From Spinacia oleracea (lineage: Eukaryota > Streptophyta > Magnoliopsida > Caryophyllales > Amaranthaceae): DNA of 64,000 nt. Where the stretch lies: assembly GCF_020520425.1 (NCBI RefSeq), contig NC_079487.1:129168385-129232384 (forward strand), given 5' to 3'. Shown here piece after piece: positions 46,393 to 58,808 of the stretch. A program made the translations under genes and the position numbers. The notes beneath the pieces are model-generated. The model saw only the letters and a list, made by a program, of their open reading frames with translations, searched no databases and had not been told where the DNA came from. Position 1 is the stretch's first letter. Each line of letters begins with the position of its first letter.

Positions 46393-46444
46393 AAGCAACA
46401 ATTGGCAACGTAAAGATAACGATTTCCCGGTCAAAATTGAAAAG

Positions 46445-46577
46445 ATGTACATGGAGAACAACACAGAAGGCAATATTAGACAGCAAGAAGTTCTTAACCT
46501 TGAATCTGGCTCCACTAAAGATGATCAATACCAAGATGAGGGTCCAGCTTCAGCATCAGCTCACGCTATTGGAAAAG
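46445..46577 (+). CDS. Alternative or relict first exon of the transporter gene
   Basis: Reads MYMENNTEGNIRQQEVLNLE and continues to PASASAHAIGKG, 44 codons plus one base, ending at a donor (G then GTCAG). It is a clear paralogue of the first exon at 48253-48367 (shared NLESGS, KDDQ, PASA and AHAIG), ends in the same phase and has its own matching TATA box. It could splice to exon 2 at 48914 as an alternative first exon, or be the remains of a tandem copy. No further copied exons are seen before 48.2 kb. Confidence 0.65.
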
Positions 46578-48193
46578 GTCAGATTCGTTTTATTGTTCAT
46601 CTTGAGTAGTTTTTATTTTTCTGACAAATCTGAATTTTAAACACTAAGAAAAACTACGTATGTCTCAAAGAAATAGTCTGCAATAGGAAGTCCTAGGTTC
46701 CAGCCCACCTTTGTGGCTCTGTTCTCCATGCTAGAGATACTCCCTCTGTCCGAGACATCATAAAACAGTATACGTGACGAGATTCCGAATGGAGGAAGTG
46801 GGATCTTAGAAATGGCCTCTCTCTTTGATGACATACCTCGGATCCGGGCCTAAGGACTCAATCATCTAGCCATGCACTAAATCTAACTCCAAAAAAAAAA
46901 AAAAAAAATCTATTCCTCCCCCAAAAGACTAGTACAATCCAATTCTAAAAAACCGAGGATGAAAGTGGACCTCTAAATACGTGTGGTGGTATCGCATTCA
47001 GTTATCTTAACTCAAGCAATCATTTATATAACAGCCCACAACCAAGCTGGAAAACTGCTCGAGCACTACCTAGGTATATATCCAAACATGGCTCGAGCAC
47101 TACCTAGTCGATATATAAGGTGTAATGAACTGATGGGTGAAACACCAAAATCATAATAGCTTTTCAATCCCATCCCTTATCCTTGGTGAATATTAATCCC
47201 AAGACCAAATCCCAACAAGACGGGATAAGTCACCACCGAGCCATCCTTTCTCTACCCCAGATAAGAAGAAACAAGGCATACGGCTTGTCAACTTATGCAA
47301 CAAATTCAACTGCAACTGTAGAACATAACAGAAGAACTTGCAGAATTGCAGCAACACTTTCCTTGTCTAGCACCCCGAATATGAGTTGCCAAAATAACGT
47401 GAAACCTATACTAAGATATTTGCTCCATTAGCTATTAAAAAAGTTGCAAAAAATAAGATTCTAATAAATGAGAATATACCCCTCAAAAAGTATATTAAAA
47501 AAAAGAGAGAGCATATAATCCATTTGGATCTATGAAACAGCCAAACAGGATAACCAAATAATTAGTAAAACATTAATTTGTACTCCTACAGATAAACATC
47601 ACAATACATTTAACGCAAAACACTACTGAATCCGAAAAATCAATTTTTATAGGTAAAAGGCACCTTTTTTTTTATCAGTAACAATCAGTAGTAATCAGTT
47701 TCAAACAACCAAAATCCAGCTTACGCGGTAAAATTATTTCAGTTCAGTAAAATCCGGGGAAGAAGACACATACCTCAATCATAAACCATAAAAAGTCTAA
47801 AAACGCGGATATCTTTTACCTCTAGAGTCTAGAACACTAAACTCTTCCCTATTCTTATTCTTTTGGTATTACAGGTCTTTTTTAATGGTGAAAGGACCCA
47901 CTTTTTACAATATAGGATCAATAATTAAGACCTCAAATCTAAACTTGGGACTGTGATATCTATCAGTACTGAATCTTGTCCACATATGCACCATCAGTCA
48001 GATGTATGCAAACATAAATATGATTGATCATTCCACCAAGAGACTAGGAATTGGTCAAAAAAAGAAAGAAAAAGAGACAAAGATAAAAAATAAAAAATAA
48101 AGCACAGATGTTAAAGAATGCACAACTGTCCGCCAAAACAAGTAAATATTCAAAATTACTCCTTACTCCTAAATCTTTACCATAGGCTCGCCT
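46578..48193. other. Between the two transporter first exons
   Basis: No coding exon. A 16-bp direct repeat CTCGAGCACTACCTAG occurs at 47058 and 47092. A lone CTCCCTCTGTCC Stowaway-like end occurs near 46741. Confidence 0.4.
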
Positions 48194-48200
48194 TATAAAG
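48194..48200 (+). promoter_or_regulatory. TATA box of the transporter gene
   Basis: TATAAAG within CCTTATAAAGAAG, 59 bp before the ATG at 48253. Confidence 0.65.
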
Positions 48201-48252
48201 AAGTAGCAAGTGGCAGCAATAAGCCAATAACTCCTTAAGAGAAGAAAAAAAT

Positions 48253-50856
48253 ATGGAGACAGAAGGAAAAACAAGCCACCCACAAGCTTTTAACTTAGAA
48301 TCAGGCTCTATAAAGGATGATCAGATTCTGGAAGAAGTTCCAGCTTCAGCTCACGCTATCGGGAATGGTTAGTTTCATTCACTCACCTAAGCCTGATAGA
48401 ATAAAACCGTAAAGAATATTGCTCTATGAATTCTGTATTTCATTCACGATATGTGTCACTAACACCCCCTAGACTACAATGCTAAGTTACATTCTAACTA
48501 CATCCCTGATTGTGAACTGCGCAGCTAGCTTAGTTGGTTTAGTCTTGAGGTGATAATTAAGACTTGCAATCGAATTCTGTCTGCATTAGTAGAATCTTAG
48601 TATGGCCCTTAGTTTGTTTAGGCCTAAGGTGCCAATCCACTTTACCATAGTGCAGTGTCATTTAACTCTATATCAGTAAAGAGTACAATACTGGTATTGA
48701 CCCTTACCCTAAAGCCACTTAAACGACCATAAACTAGTAACACTACAGCTTTTAGAGGGGTTTTAGGAGGGAAAATGTGTTAACCTGCGCTTATATAATA
48801 CGGAGTATATATATACATTGAAGATCTTATATGGATGTTCTTAGATTTTTAATCTATACAGCTTGATAAAATAGAATGTTTTTCATGACAAATTTGTTAT
48901 GGAAAAAATACAGATTCATGGCAGCAGGTTAGTTTGATGCTCGTAACGAGCTTCAACTGTGGATGGGTATTAAGCTTTTCAAACCTTATGTTGGTGCCCC
49001 TGGGTTGGACATGGGGTATCGTCTGCTTACTTTTTGTCGGGTTCTTCAGTTGCTACTCAGGCTGGCTATTAGCAGGTTTTCATTTCATCCAAGGTCAGAG
49101 ATTCATCAGATATAGAGACATGATGGGACATCTATTTGGTTAGTTTGCTCAAAAAACCATACGTTTCATCTTTATTCAGAAGTCTTTCAAAAGTGTATAT
49201 TGAAGCAGACACTTAACTGTGCAGGGAAGAAAATGTACTTTGTAACATATTTTCTCCAATTTTCAACCTTCATTTTGGTAAATATGGGTTTCATCCTTCT
49301 CGGAGGCAGAGCACTGAAGGTATATCTTTCATTTAACCTCATCAATACTAGTGAAAGATAAAAAAAGAAACAATATAACTGCAAAAAGAACATTTATGCA
49401 AATATAAAGCAAGAATTTGTTACCAGTTAGTTAAACTTGTAATGGTCTTCTTACAGGAGATAAATCTGGTGTTCAGTGACACAGCCATGAGGCTCCAGTA
49501 TTTCATCATTATCACAGGAGTAGTATACTGCATATTTGCTATTGTTGTCCCAAACATGTCTGCCATGAGAGTGTGGATAGGAGCGTCGGCCATTCTCACC
49601 TTTGGTTTTATTGGAGTCCTTCTCGTGGTATCAGCAAAAGATGGTATGCTTAATGCTACACAATTTTCAGTGCTCTAAGAATTAAACTTCAGTCTGCCAT
49701 AACATGTATATTACCAAAGTTTCATACGCAGTAGAGAAACATACTGAAGAAATGAGTGCCTCAAAGATTCAAGGGTTACTTACCCTCACCAGGATCCCAA
49801 AGCTAAGCTTGTCCCGAACCTGACTTTCTAGGTCTTTGGCCTACACAATATAACGTTCCTCTGCAACATCACTAGCTCCATTGCTCATCTTGAGATGGAT
49901 TAGGAGCCACCCTTCTTCAAAAGCAAAAACGAAAATAGCATCAATTTCTTTTTATTTTAAGCCTTATTCCTCTTGTATCCCTCCTTTCCTCTTTCATACG
50001 AGGAGTAACGGAGGGTAAGAGAAGAAAGTAAATGAAGGCTGAAAGACGTGTTTTCAGATTGTTGTAACTCGGAAGTCGGAATGAATAAACAAATCCTAAC
50101 ATCCAAGAAATTTAGATGCTGAAACTGAATGTTGTATCCTTACAATGCTCACTCAAATCCTAACATCCAAGTATGTATTTGTGTTTGTGTGTGGATGTAT
50201 GGTCTATAGAGCTAATAATTTTTTCTTTCATTCTACTCCTACAATGCATATTTCAGGCCAACTAATTAGTCTGTTCATCCCTACAGGCAAATCAATCAGC
50301 CACAAAAACTATGAAGTTAAGGGCAGCACAGTGGGTAAGGTGTTCAATGCCTTAGGTGCAGTATCCGCCATACTCGTAAGCAACAGTTCAGGCATGATAC
50401 CCGAAATACAGGTGAAAATTTCTACTTATTATGATCTTTGAGACAATAGAAAGTTCACAAAAGTCATGCATTGACAGTTTCATGAAGAAAAAAGTCATGC
50501 TGACGGTTTCATAAAAAAAAAAGCCATCAAAAGACAGAACAAAATTCAAATTAGCTTAACTGAGACAATAACCATGTCTACTTTTGTATCGTGCAGTCAA
50601 CCCTCAAGAAGCCAGCTGTCAGGAACATGAGAATAGCCTTGTTATTACAATATACTGTTGGCCTCTCGGTATATTATGGTGTTAGCATAGCTGGATATTG
50701 GATTTATGGTTCAGAAGTGCCAGATTATCTCCCTATGGCACTAAGCGGGCCGAAATGGGCAAAGATCCTGATCAACTTAGCAGTCTTTCTACAAAACGTC
50801 ATCTCGCAACATGTATGTGTCATTTTTCTTCTGCTTATCTAGAAGCTATCTCCACC

Positions 50857-50887
<31 letters not shown>

Positions 50888-52389
50888 ACACTCCATTTTC
50901 ATACTCTGTTTTACGTAAATGACGTAAATGAAAATTATAATCTTATAGGATTAGGCAAATCACAGAAGTTGCCTTAAGCATTGTAGTACCAGTGAATGTA
51001 AGTAATTCTGACGTGGAAGATGGAAATGGAGGAAAAGGATTAAGGAGAGTGATTATATACAGAATCAGCAAAGGGAAACAGAGTTGAAAAAGTCTCCAAT
51101 GAGCAACTTTAGAACTTCTGATAAAAATGGACTAAATTAAATATCTCAGTAAACTATTACAGTAGTAGGCCAATTAGTAATTGTTCAAGTCAAGGTTCTA
51201 GTTATTGTGTGGTAGTAGGCAAATGAACTATTACTTCTAAGGTTTGGTGATGGAGAATATGAGAAGGGAGAGGAATCTTCCACATACTAGGATTTCTAAG
51301 GAAAATGCTAACGAGTGCCCTGGGGGAGTTATTTAAGAAGAATCAGTAGAAGAATCTTCATAATCAATATTTATTTTATTAGATTACTTCATTAAACAAT
51401 AAAATGTACTGAACATTTTCCTTTTAAATTACCTCAAAGTTTTCTTTCCCCTCTCCTCTATGTTTCAATTTTCTTTCCAATATCTTCTTCCCAGTTATCA
51501 TTTTCCTTATAGAATAATCAAAGCTTTATCCATCCTCTCTTTCCTAGACTCCTAGTATCATATTTCAATCTTATTTTTAATCTTTTACTCCACTAGGCTT
51601 CCAATCTACCATCATCAAGCCGTCTGCTGCTGTAGTTCTAAGAGGAATCCGATTTCTATATAACCTTAATATTATCTAAAGATAGAACTATTCAAGCAAA
51701 AATGTACTATCGTATTTTATCCATTTTAAAAAGCATTAAGGAATGTTTAGCCAATGTCTCCATCTCAGATCACTGGAAGAACTGGTATGGCAATTATCTT
51801 AAGCTAACCAATTGAGATTCACATTTGATTTATTGATGATGCTATTTCCCTGCAATTCAAGAATTAAACTATGTCAGCAAGAAGCATAGCTCACCTAAGA
51901 ATATTACATATATGTCAGATGTTCATCCAACCAGTTCACGAAGCACTAGATACTAAGTTCCTGAAAGATGATGAGGGTACATACTCAAGAGAAAATTTTA
52001 AAAGGCGGATTTTCCTACGAGTACTAGTATTTACAGGCAATACTTTTGTGGCAGCGGCCTTACCTTTTATGGGAGATTTCATGAACCTATTGGGATCATT
52101 CACACTTGTTACGTTGACGTTTATTTTTCCAAGTATGATCTACATCAAGGTAACTTCAACTAGTGCCAAATATATTTAAATAGAAGTAGTAGCATCACAA
52201 ATTTCAGATCAAAATGTTGATTCTTAATTTATGCCACAGGTTAAGGGGAATACAGCTAGAACTGAGAAGAAGGCATGGCATTGGACTGTCATTATTGTTT
52301 TTTCTATACTTGCTGTAGTAACTACAATATCTGCAGTCAGACTAATTATTAACAATGTTAGAAACTACCAATTATTTGCCAATCAGTAA
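48253..52389 (+). CDS. AAAP-family amino acid transporter, ProT-like
   Basis: Exons 48253-48367, 48914-49138, 49225-49319, 49457-49643, 50287-50411, 50597-50812, 51919-52149 and 52240-52389 join in frame to 447 residues, the size of plant proline/betaine transporters. The protein has a short acidic cytosolic N-terminus and about ten to eleven hydrophobic segments. It carries ProT-like blocks: DSWQQVSLMLVTSF, LMLVPLGWTWG, IRYRDMMGHLFGKKMY, GMIPEIQSTLKKPAVRNM, YTVGLSVYYGVSIAGYWIYG and LPFMGDFMNLLGSF. These carriers import amino acids or compatible solutes with protons across the plasma membrane; the substrate (proline, betaine, GABA) cannot be decided here. The promoter and first exon are duplicated 1.8 kb upstream. 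Introns 1 and 6 are long; intron 6 has a C/CA microsatellite. Confidence 0.9.
48522..48610 (+). mobile_element. Possible SINE head (tRNA-like)
   Basis: TAGCTTAGTTGG resembles an A box and CAATCGAATTC, about 45 bp later, a B box. No tail or target duplication was identified. It lies in transporter intron 1. Confidence 0.3.
50855..50892. repeat. Poly(C) followed by (CA)n in transporter intron 6
   Basis: A run of about 19 C and then about 9 CA units. Confidence 0.9.
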
Positions 52390-53893
52390 TATATTGAAGT
52401 ACATACATACGGCATTGTGCTCTAGTCAAGGTCATGTGGTTCCTATACTAGCTTCTACAACTATAATCAAAAAAAAAAGCCTTTGGCTGCATTTCTGAGG
52501 GAATCTTTATGCAATATGCAAAAGACATTGCACTTCTTAGATTAAAATATTTTATAAGCATAGCAATTGAAATAGAAAGCAAAACAGAGTAAGATTTCAA
52601 CAGGAAATAACGAAGAGGCCAGAAAAAGTGCAACAATTACTTGCATGGATATGCTTGAGGCTTATACATCATTCTATCAGAATCACCTCACTCTGAAAGA
52701 GAGCATTTGTAGGCAAAAGATATGTGTAAGTGCGAATCCAGAAAGATGGCACGGCTGTGGGAGAGAAAGGGAGGATATTTCCCAAGAGAAACATGAAGTA
52801 AGAAATACTGGAGAACAGACAAGTAAGCAGGATAAGTTGAAAAACAGTGAATGCACACAACAGATAAGGAGTGAATGGGAATGTGCAATAGAGTTGAGGT
52901 GGCAGTGGCTCCCAACCCAGTTTCTTTCCCCTGAAATAGAGGTTCAATAGACAAGTAATGAGAATGTGGCGATTTCCATTTCCCCTTGTGCTCCATGGTG
53001 CCTACAAATAATAAGTAAGCAGATAGAAGATTAAATGAAGTGTGTGTATAATTTCTGCTCCCGGATTAAGGTCTTATTAGTCGAAAACAGTTCTTGTAAT
53101 AGAAGTGAAAAGTTACAACAGACTATCAAGTGTTTCTAATATTGCTAAAGTTGTTATCCACCTACCCATCGTGGTATATTTGAAAATATTTCAAATGGTC
53201 CAATCTAATGGCTGCATGACAGATGTGTTATGTGTACGTAGCAGAGTTAAGGTAAACTAACACACCTAAGTTACTGGACAAAAGTACGGAATAAGAAAGC
53301 AAAAAACAAAGTTAAAGCTTTCAAGTACATCAACAAAGAGCATTGAACTCGTTTATACCCAATGTGGATTAGTTTGAATTCCTTCAATGCAAAAAATTGA
53401 TGTTGAATACAACAAAAGATAAATGACAGAAAAGTTTAGCAAATTAAAGAGAAACAAACCTCAGCTCAGGCACATCTGGCAGTCTCACTCTCAAGATCAG
53501 CTTCATGAGACGTTGACTTGAAATATTTTTGTGCTGTTTCAAATGTACAAGCCAGCAACCATGATACCTTGATCAATCTAGGGGCGCTGTTATTCTGATT
53601 CGAGCATGTTAGGGTACTGGTTAAAACATAGTGAATTGATGGAGAGACCGTTGACATAAGTCAGCAAGGTAATAAATCTGCTAATTCCAACGTAAAGACA
53701 TCCTTTTTGTAATGAAAAGGAAGGTGTATTGTAATCAAAAGGATGGCTGACTTTAATTGTATATGTATCCTTATTATATACGTACTTCACAATTGCAGTT
53801 ACCATGGTTACATAGCCCGTTTTCCCTTTTTAGCTCATCCACATAGTGCTCTCTTTTCTCTGGGCAACCATAACCTTTGCTGTATCTGTTAGA
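52390..53893. other. Transporter 3' flank and PPR 3' region
   Basis: The frame at 52645-52950 and its shadows lack recognisable features. No gene or element ends could be supported. Confidence 0.4.
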
Positions 53894-55525
53894 CTAAACC
53901 CAACTACAACCAGGTAGTTTAGTGGAGATCTTTTCCCTCATAGATTTTCGAACCCTTTCTGCCTCATCCCATTGCTCTCTTTCAGCATAGATACCAGAGA
54001 GAAGCATATAGTTACCAGTATTATGAGGTTCTAATATAAACAGTTCCTGGGCAACAAGTTCTGCAATATCAACATTGCTATAAGTTCGACAGGCAGCAAG
54101 CAGGGCGCCTAAAGCTCCAGGGCGAGGACCCATTGGCATACTCTTTAGCATCTTATATGCTTGCTCAAGTCTCCCAGCTCGTCCAAGCATATCAATTATG
54201 CAAGCATAATGATCTGCATCTGGCTCAATCTTGTAATCACTTATCATGCTTTCCCAATAGGCTAAACCATCTTCAACAAGTCCTGTATGGCTACACGCAT
54301 TCAATACACCAACAAAAGTTACATAATCAGGTTCTACCTTTTCCATCAGCATTTTGTGAAAAACATCAAGGGCTCGGATACCATGGCCGTGCGAAGCAAG
54401 GCCTGTTATCAGTGCACTATAAGGATATACATCTGGTTGACGAATCTCCTCAAACAACCGACACGCTTCTTCAATATTCCCACATTTAGCATGCATGTCA
54501 ACTAGGGAAGTAAGGACCTTTTCGTTTCGCTCAATGCCTTCTTGATCCATTAAAGTCATGATCCAATTGGCCAAATCAGGGCGCCCTAACTGAGCCAAGG
54601 CTGATATAACAGCAGTCATAGCAAAAGCATCAGGCTTAACATGTGCTTTTCGCATACTACGAAAATAAGCCAATGCTTCATTCGGTTGTCCATTTTGAGC
54701 ATACCCAGAGATCATAGCAGTCCAACAAACTAAAGTCTTCTCAGGCATAGCTTCAAAAAGGATCCTAGCCACACCCATAATCTTCTTCTTAGTATATCCA
54801 ACTAACATTGTAGTCCAAGTAACAACATTTTTATCTAACATCTTATCAAACGTTGCCCGAGCAGAATCCAAATCATCACCATTCACATACCCCACAACCA
54901 TAGCATTCCAAGTAATCAAATTCCTAACACGCATTCCATCAAAAACAACCTGGGCATCCCTCATATCTTCCCCACCCCTAGCATATGCACCAAGAACAGC
55001 ATTATAAGACACTACATCTCTGTGAGGCATTTCGTCGAACACTTGGCGGGCACAACTCAACTTCCCACATTTCCCATACATATCAATCAAAGCATTAAAG
55101 ACTTCAACAATTGAACAAAACCCAGATTTCAAAACACGCCCATGAACCTCAGCACCATTATTAAGGTCACAAAGAGCAGCACACGAGTTAAGTACAAAAG
55201 GGTAAGTGTAATTGTCGGGTTTAAAATTATGTCGCACCATTTGAAGGTACAAATGCAAGGATTCATGGCAGAGAAATGGGGTTTTAGAAAAGGCTCTGAT
55301 TGAGTGATTGAAGAGAAATACAGTGGCATGGTGAGCGAGAGAAGTGAAGAGGAGATGGGTGTGGCGAGGAGAGAGAAAAGTGTAGACATCAACAATGGAG
55401 GAAGTTATGGAATGTTGATGCTCATGGAGATTGTGGCGTAGTGTTTGGGCGTGAATTTGTTTGAGGTGAGAGATTGAATTGCAGTTTTTCAATAGAGTGT
55501 GAATCGATTGCTCTGTTACTTTCAT
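53894..55525 (-). CDS. Pentatricopeptide repeat protein, PLS class with E-type end
   Basis: One intron-less exon of 543 residues. After an N-terminal stretch (LLKNCNSISHLKQIHAQTL, a motif common at the start of PLS proteins), PPR motifs run from about residue 65 to 450. Recurrent words include VFNALIDMYGKCG, ARQVFDEMPHRDVVSYNAVL, NLITWNAMVVGYV, TLVCWTAMISGYAQNG, KPDAFAMTAVI and EPDYVTFVGVLNACSHTG. The C-terminal E region ends LPGCSWV. There is no DYW domain. Such proteins act in organellar RNA processing, often C-to-U editing together with DYW partners. Targeting is not obvious from the first residues. The target RNA is unknown. Confidence 0.93.
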   Translation of the reverse strand: MKVTEQSIHTLLKNCNSISHLKQIHAQTLRHNLHEHQHSITSSIVDVYTFLSPRHTHLLFTSLAHHATVFLFNHSIRAFSKTPFLCHESLHLYLQMVRHNFKPDNYTYPFVLNSCAALCDLNNGAEVHGRVLKSGFCSIVEVFNALIDMYGKCGKLSCARQVFDEMPHRDVVSYNAVLGAYARGGEDMRDAQVVFDGMRVRNLITWNAMVVGYVNGDDLDSARATFDKMLDKNVVTWTTMLVGYTKKKIMGVARILFEAMPEKTLVCWTAMISGYAQNGQPNEALAYFRSMRKAHVKPDAFAMTAVISALAQLGRPDLANWIMTLMDQEGIERNEKVLTSLVDMHAKCGNIEEACRLFEEIRQPDVYPYSALITGLASHGHGIRALDVFHKMLMEKVEPDYVTFVGVLNACSHTGLVEDGLAYWESMISDYKIEPDADHYACIIDMLGRAGRLEQAYKMLKSMPMGPRPGALGALLAACRTYSNVDIAELVAQELFILEPHNTGNYMLLSGIYAEREQWDEAERVRKSMREKISTKLPGCSWV

Positions 55526-55668
55526 GTTTTACAATCAATTGGAGTATCGGCTACTCCATTCCGTAGGTTTATAACATGTCACAAACTAGCAAGTAAATTA
55601 GACAAAATCGTTAATGGCAATTTAGCAGAAAACCTCCATTATAGGTTTATTTTTGGTTGGGTGCCGAT

Positions 55669-55985
55669 CAAAAGGTCTTGCGCGCACAAGGTGTACAATA
55701 AATTTATTGTACACCAAGATAACTTTTACCCATTTTTTTTGTAACTTTAACCTAGTTTTGATTAACTTTTATAAACGTTGATAGATAAACATTTTAAAAG
55801 GTTAAATGATTAATTTTATACCTTATTAGTGATTTTGAAGAAATAAGTTTTATTAAAATGAAAATATTTATCACTAAAAAATAGATAACTTTTACATATA
55901 TAAGCTTAACTTTTAAGCATTTTGAGTTAACTTTTACTCCGGTGTACAATATTTATTGTACAATCATTGTAAATAAGAATTTGTG
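55669..55985 (-). mobile_element. Mutator-type MITE, copy D (uninterrupted)
   Basis: In inverse orientation to the other copies: starts CAAAAGGTCTTGCGCGCAC and ends AAGAATTTGTG. Flanks GGGTGCCGAT (55659-55668) and GGGTGCCAAT (55986-55995) form a 10-bp target duplication with one difference. The palindrome ACAATAAATTTATTGT lies near the left end and ACAATATTTATTGT near the right. At 317 bp this is the best reference copy of the family in the window. Confidence 0.87.
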
Positions 55986-55995
55986 GGGTGCCAAT

Positions 55996-56366
55996 TACTT
56001 CATTTAAAAATGGGGAATTGGAAAGTTGGCACATACTTCGTCCGTGTCTCAATAAAAAATTACCATTTCGTCGTTGAACGGGTGGTATAAAAAAATAAAG
56101 GTGGTAAAAAAATCATTTGTCAATCATTTTATTCGGTAAAAAAAAAATTCCTTTTCTTTATGGCAAAGGTTTTTTTTAAGGAGTGGTGCAAACGAGCCGA
56201 TTACTCATGTTCACTTAACTTATATAATTAGGTGAGCTCGAGCCGGACCCTGACCTTTTGAGCTCAAAACTATGTTTAAACTCGGTTCGTTTAAGAGGTT
56301 TTTTTTTGTGAACATCTCATTTATTAATCGAGCCGAGTTCATAAATGAGCTTTAGAAAAATATGTA
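55996..56366. other. Low-complexity spacer with GAGCTCG/GAGCCG words
   Basis: Contains AACTCGGTTCGTTTA, CGAGCCGAGTTC and similar words that resume beyond the next MITE (56820-56990), so one simple tract was split by that MITE. No gene. Confidence 0.5.
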
Positions 56367-56698
56367 CTCCCTCCGTATTTATTTCAGAAATACAATTGGT
56401 TGGGCACGGGTATTAAGAAGAAGAATTGAATGAAATAAAATAATAAAGCAAGTGGGGTTGGGTAGATATTTTACGGAGTAACAAGTAAACAAGTGGGGAC
56501 CATGTCATTTTGGTGGGGTGGGAGGTGGGGTAAGTTTATGAAATTATTTGTTTAATAGGATGATGGGTCATAGGGTAAATTAGATGTATTATTTAATTAG
56601 ATGGTGGAGTTGATAAGTAACTAAAAATGGCAAATGTATCTCTTAAATAAATACGGCCGGAAAACGCAAGTGTATGTCTTAAATAAATACAGAGGGAG
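56367..56698. mobile_element. Stowaway MITE (family S4)
   Basis: Left end CTCCCTCCGTATTTATTT and right inverse AAATAAATACAGAGGGAG with TA duplication; 332 bp. The right arm carries the TCTTAAATAAATAC(G/A) terminal block twice. Confidence 0.85.
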
Positions 56699-57924
56699 TA
56701 TTAATTTAGCAGTTTAATTTTTATTTTTTTTTATTCTATGATTTATTTTATTGGACGTTAAAAGTCAAAATATGATTTTTATCTTTAATAAAAAAAAAAA
56801 AATACTCTTTTATAGTAAATTTGATTATAAACATAATAGATCAGCTTGTTGATGAACATAAATAAACGAGTTACATTATGTTATATTGCTCCTTAACTTA
56901 AATGAACGAGCATACATATGCTCAAACGAGCTTCAAAAGTTGTTCAACCTCAATTAATTTACAAATTAACGAATATGAACGAACTTTAACCAAGATCAAA
57001 TCCCAGTAGCTTATAAAGAGTCTAGACTCATTTACACCACGTACTACCTTTACCTTTCTGCCCCAAAAATTTCCACACATAAATCCCAGCTTGCAAGGTT
57101 GTCTAGAAGCTATGAAAAAAACACATATCTAACTTGCACTTAAATTTAATACTTAAATATAATAATCATCAAATTAAAATTAAAAGCAGTATTTATCATG
57201 TTCGTCCACAACCTCATATTATAAGTTATCTAGAAGCAAATTTACTTTTGGACAAAACTTCTAATGCTTGTTTCCAATCTCATGTCCACTTCCATCAAAA
57301 AGAAGTATATTCAAAGAAAGAAGGCAATATTAGCCTTAATGATGTTAATAGTTGGCTTGGTTGTAAAGAACAACTCAATCTTTGCGGGCTGGTGCACTTT
57401 CCGTTACGGAGTATAATTTACAAATTACATTACAATAACATCCTTCCTCCGTTACGGAAATATCACACCATTTGATTTTTACACCATTTACAACTCCGAC
57501 TTTGGCATTTTTTGTGATTCGTACGTAAGAAAATTTTAGTTATGTGAAGTCATGTTAGATTCGTATCGATATATATTTTCTAAATATTACTTTTTTTTAT
57601 TTTTTATTTGCACATAATTTGAGATGTTAAGAGTCAAAGTAATTATTAGAATAGTAAAAGTTAACCATGGCGCGATATTTTCAAACAAAGGAAGTAGTTT
57701 TTTTGCAGCTGAGTGCACCCGCTTAAGATTGTGCTGCTCAATAGACTTAAGTCATAAATAGTGTCATGCATGACAACTTTTCTACTTGATAATGAATTGG
57801 TGGTTGGTCGTTCGGGAGGATGTGGAATTGGGAGTTTGGGACGTATAAGTGTATAACGAATTTATGACTAAGTTGGGAAGGAATGTAAAGGGGATGAACT
57901 TGTTTCAATTTCTATTACTTCATA
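56699..57924. other. Spacer with a degenerate Stowaway-like element
   Basis: No gene. At about 57441-57694 a CTTCCTCCGTTACGGAAATA left end faces an AAAGGAAG right end, an old Stowaway-like MITE with poor ends. The frame 57134-57475 is not protein-like. Confidence 0.4.
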
Positions 57925-58179
57925 CTTTCTCTGTTCCGCAATAGATGTATCGTTTCTCTTTTTTACACTAATTTATTAACTAACTTTGACAATTATTTTT
58001 GTATATTATGTAAAAACAAACATAGTCAAGTGAGATCTTGTTAAATTCGTGTCAATGTGAGGATTCCAAATATCATTTTTTTATAATTTTTACTTACACG
58101 TAATTAGAGATATTAATGTTCAAAGAAGCATATTAGGATACGTGAAAAAAGAAATGATACATCTATTGCGAAACAGAGT
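57925..58179. mobile_element. Stowaway-like MITE
   Basis: CTTTCTCTGTTCCGCAATAG continuing GATGTATC at the left, and the inverse GATACATCTATTGCG then AAACAGAG at the right. TA precedes the left end; the right tip is slightly eroded. Confidence 0.7.
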
Positions 58180-58290
58180 TAATATGAGAATAACCTCTAT
58201 GATCCAACTGCCCAAACCCCCCCCCCCCCTATTATTTATCATGGTCTTCATGGTCGGGGTTATGAACTTAGGATTGAAAGGCGTTATGAC

Positions 58291-58690
58291 TAGAGGTGTC
58301 AAATCGGGTCACAGGATGGGTTATGGGTTGACCCATGGCAGTTCGGGTCTATTCGGTTCGGGTCAAGTTCGGATCAAAAGTTATCGGGATCAGATCGGGT
58401 TTGGGTCGGGTCTATTCGGTTCGGGTCAATTTCAGGTCAATTGTTGTCGGGTCCGGGTAAATTTCGGGTCGGTTCAAGTTCGATTCGGGTAAAAAACGGA
58501 CCCGGTGTTCCCGGGTCGGGTTCTAAACGGGTTTTATCGGGTCAAACCCGGGTCGGGTAACTTTGGGCCGGGTAGACTTTGACTCGGGTCATTTCAGTTC
58601 AGGTTAATTCAGTACCAGTTCGATATCGGTTCGGGTCATTTCAGTTAGGTCTCGGGTTGAATCGATTAATTCATTCTAGATCTTTTCAAG
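58291..58690. mobile_element. Partial hAT-like GGGTC-array element
   Basis: Left end TAGAGGTGTCAAA, the same kind of end as at 28969, followed directly by a GGGTCGGGT/TTCGGGTC minisatellite. No right end or duplication of the left flank (GTTATGAC) was found before the retroelement LTR, so the element is incomplete or decayed. Confidence 0.6.
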
Positions 58691-58808
58691 TCATTATCGA
58701 TTACTTTTTCCATTCTATTTCTAATTAGACAAGTTATTAATCTACGTATTTACGAGTATTTTAAATTTACTAAACTACAACATCGTTATAATTTTATATC
58801 AATATTTG

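Noticed and set aside
46655-46880. Possible SINE or MITE near 46.7 kb (TAGGTTCCAGCCC, CTCCCTCTGTCC)
   Set aside because: A single B-box-like word and an unmatched Stowaway end; no tail, partner end or duplication.
52645-52996. Opposed frames of about 100 codons downstream of the transporter
   Set aside because: Both strands are open, with no motif, no conserved start context and no splice partners.
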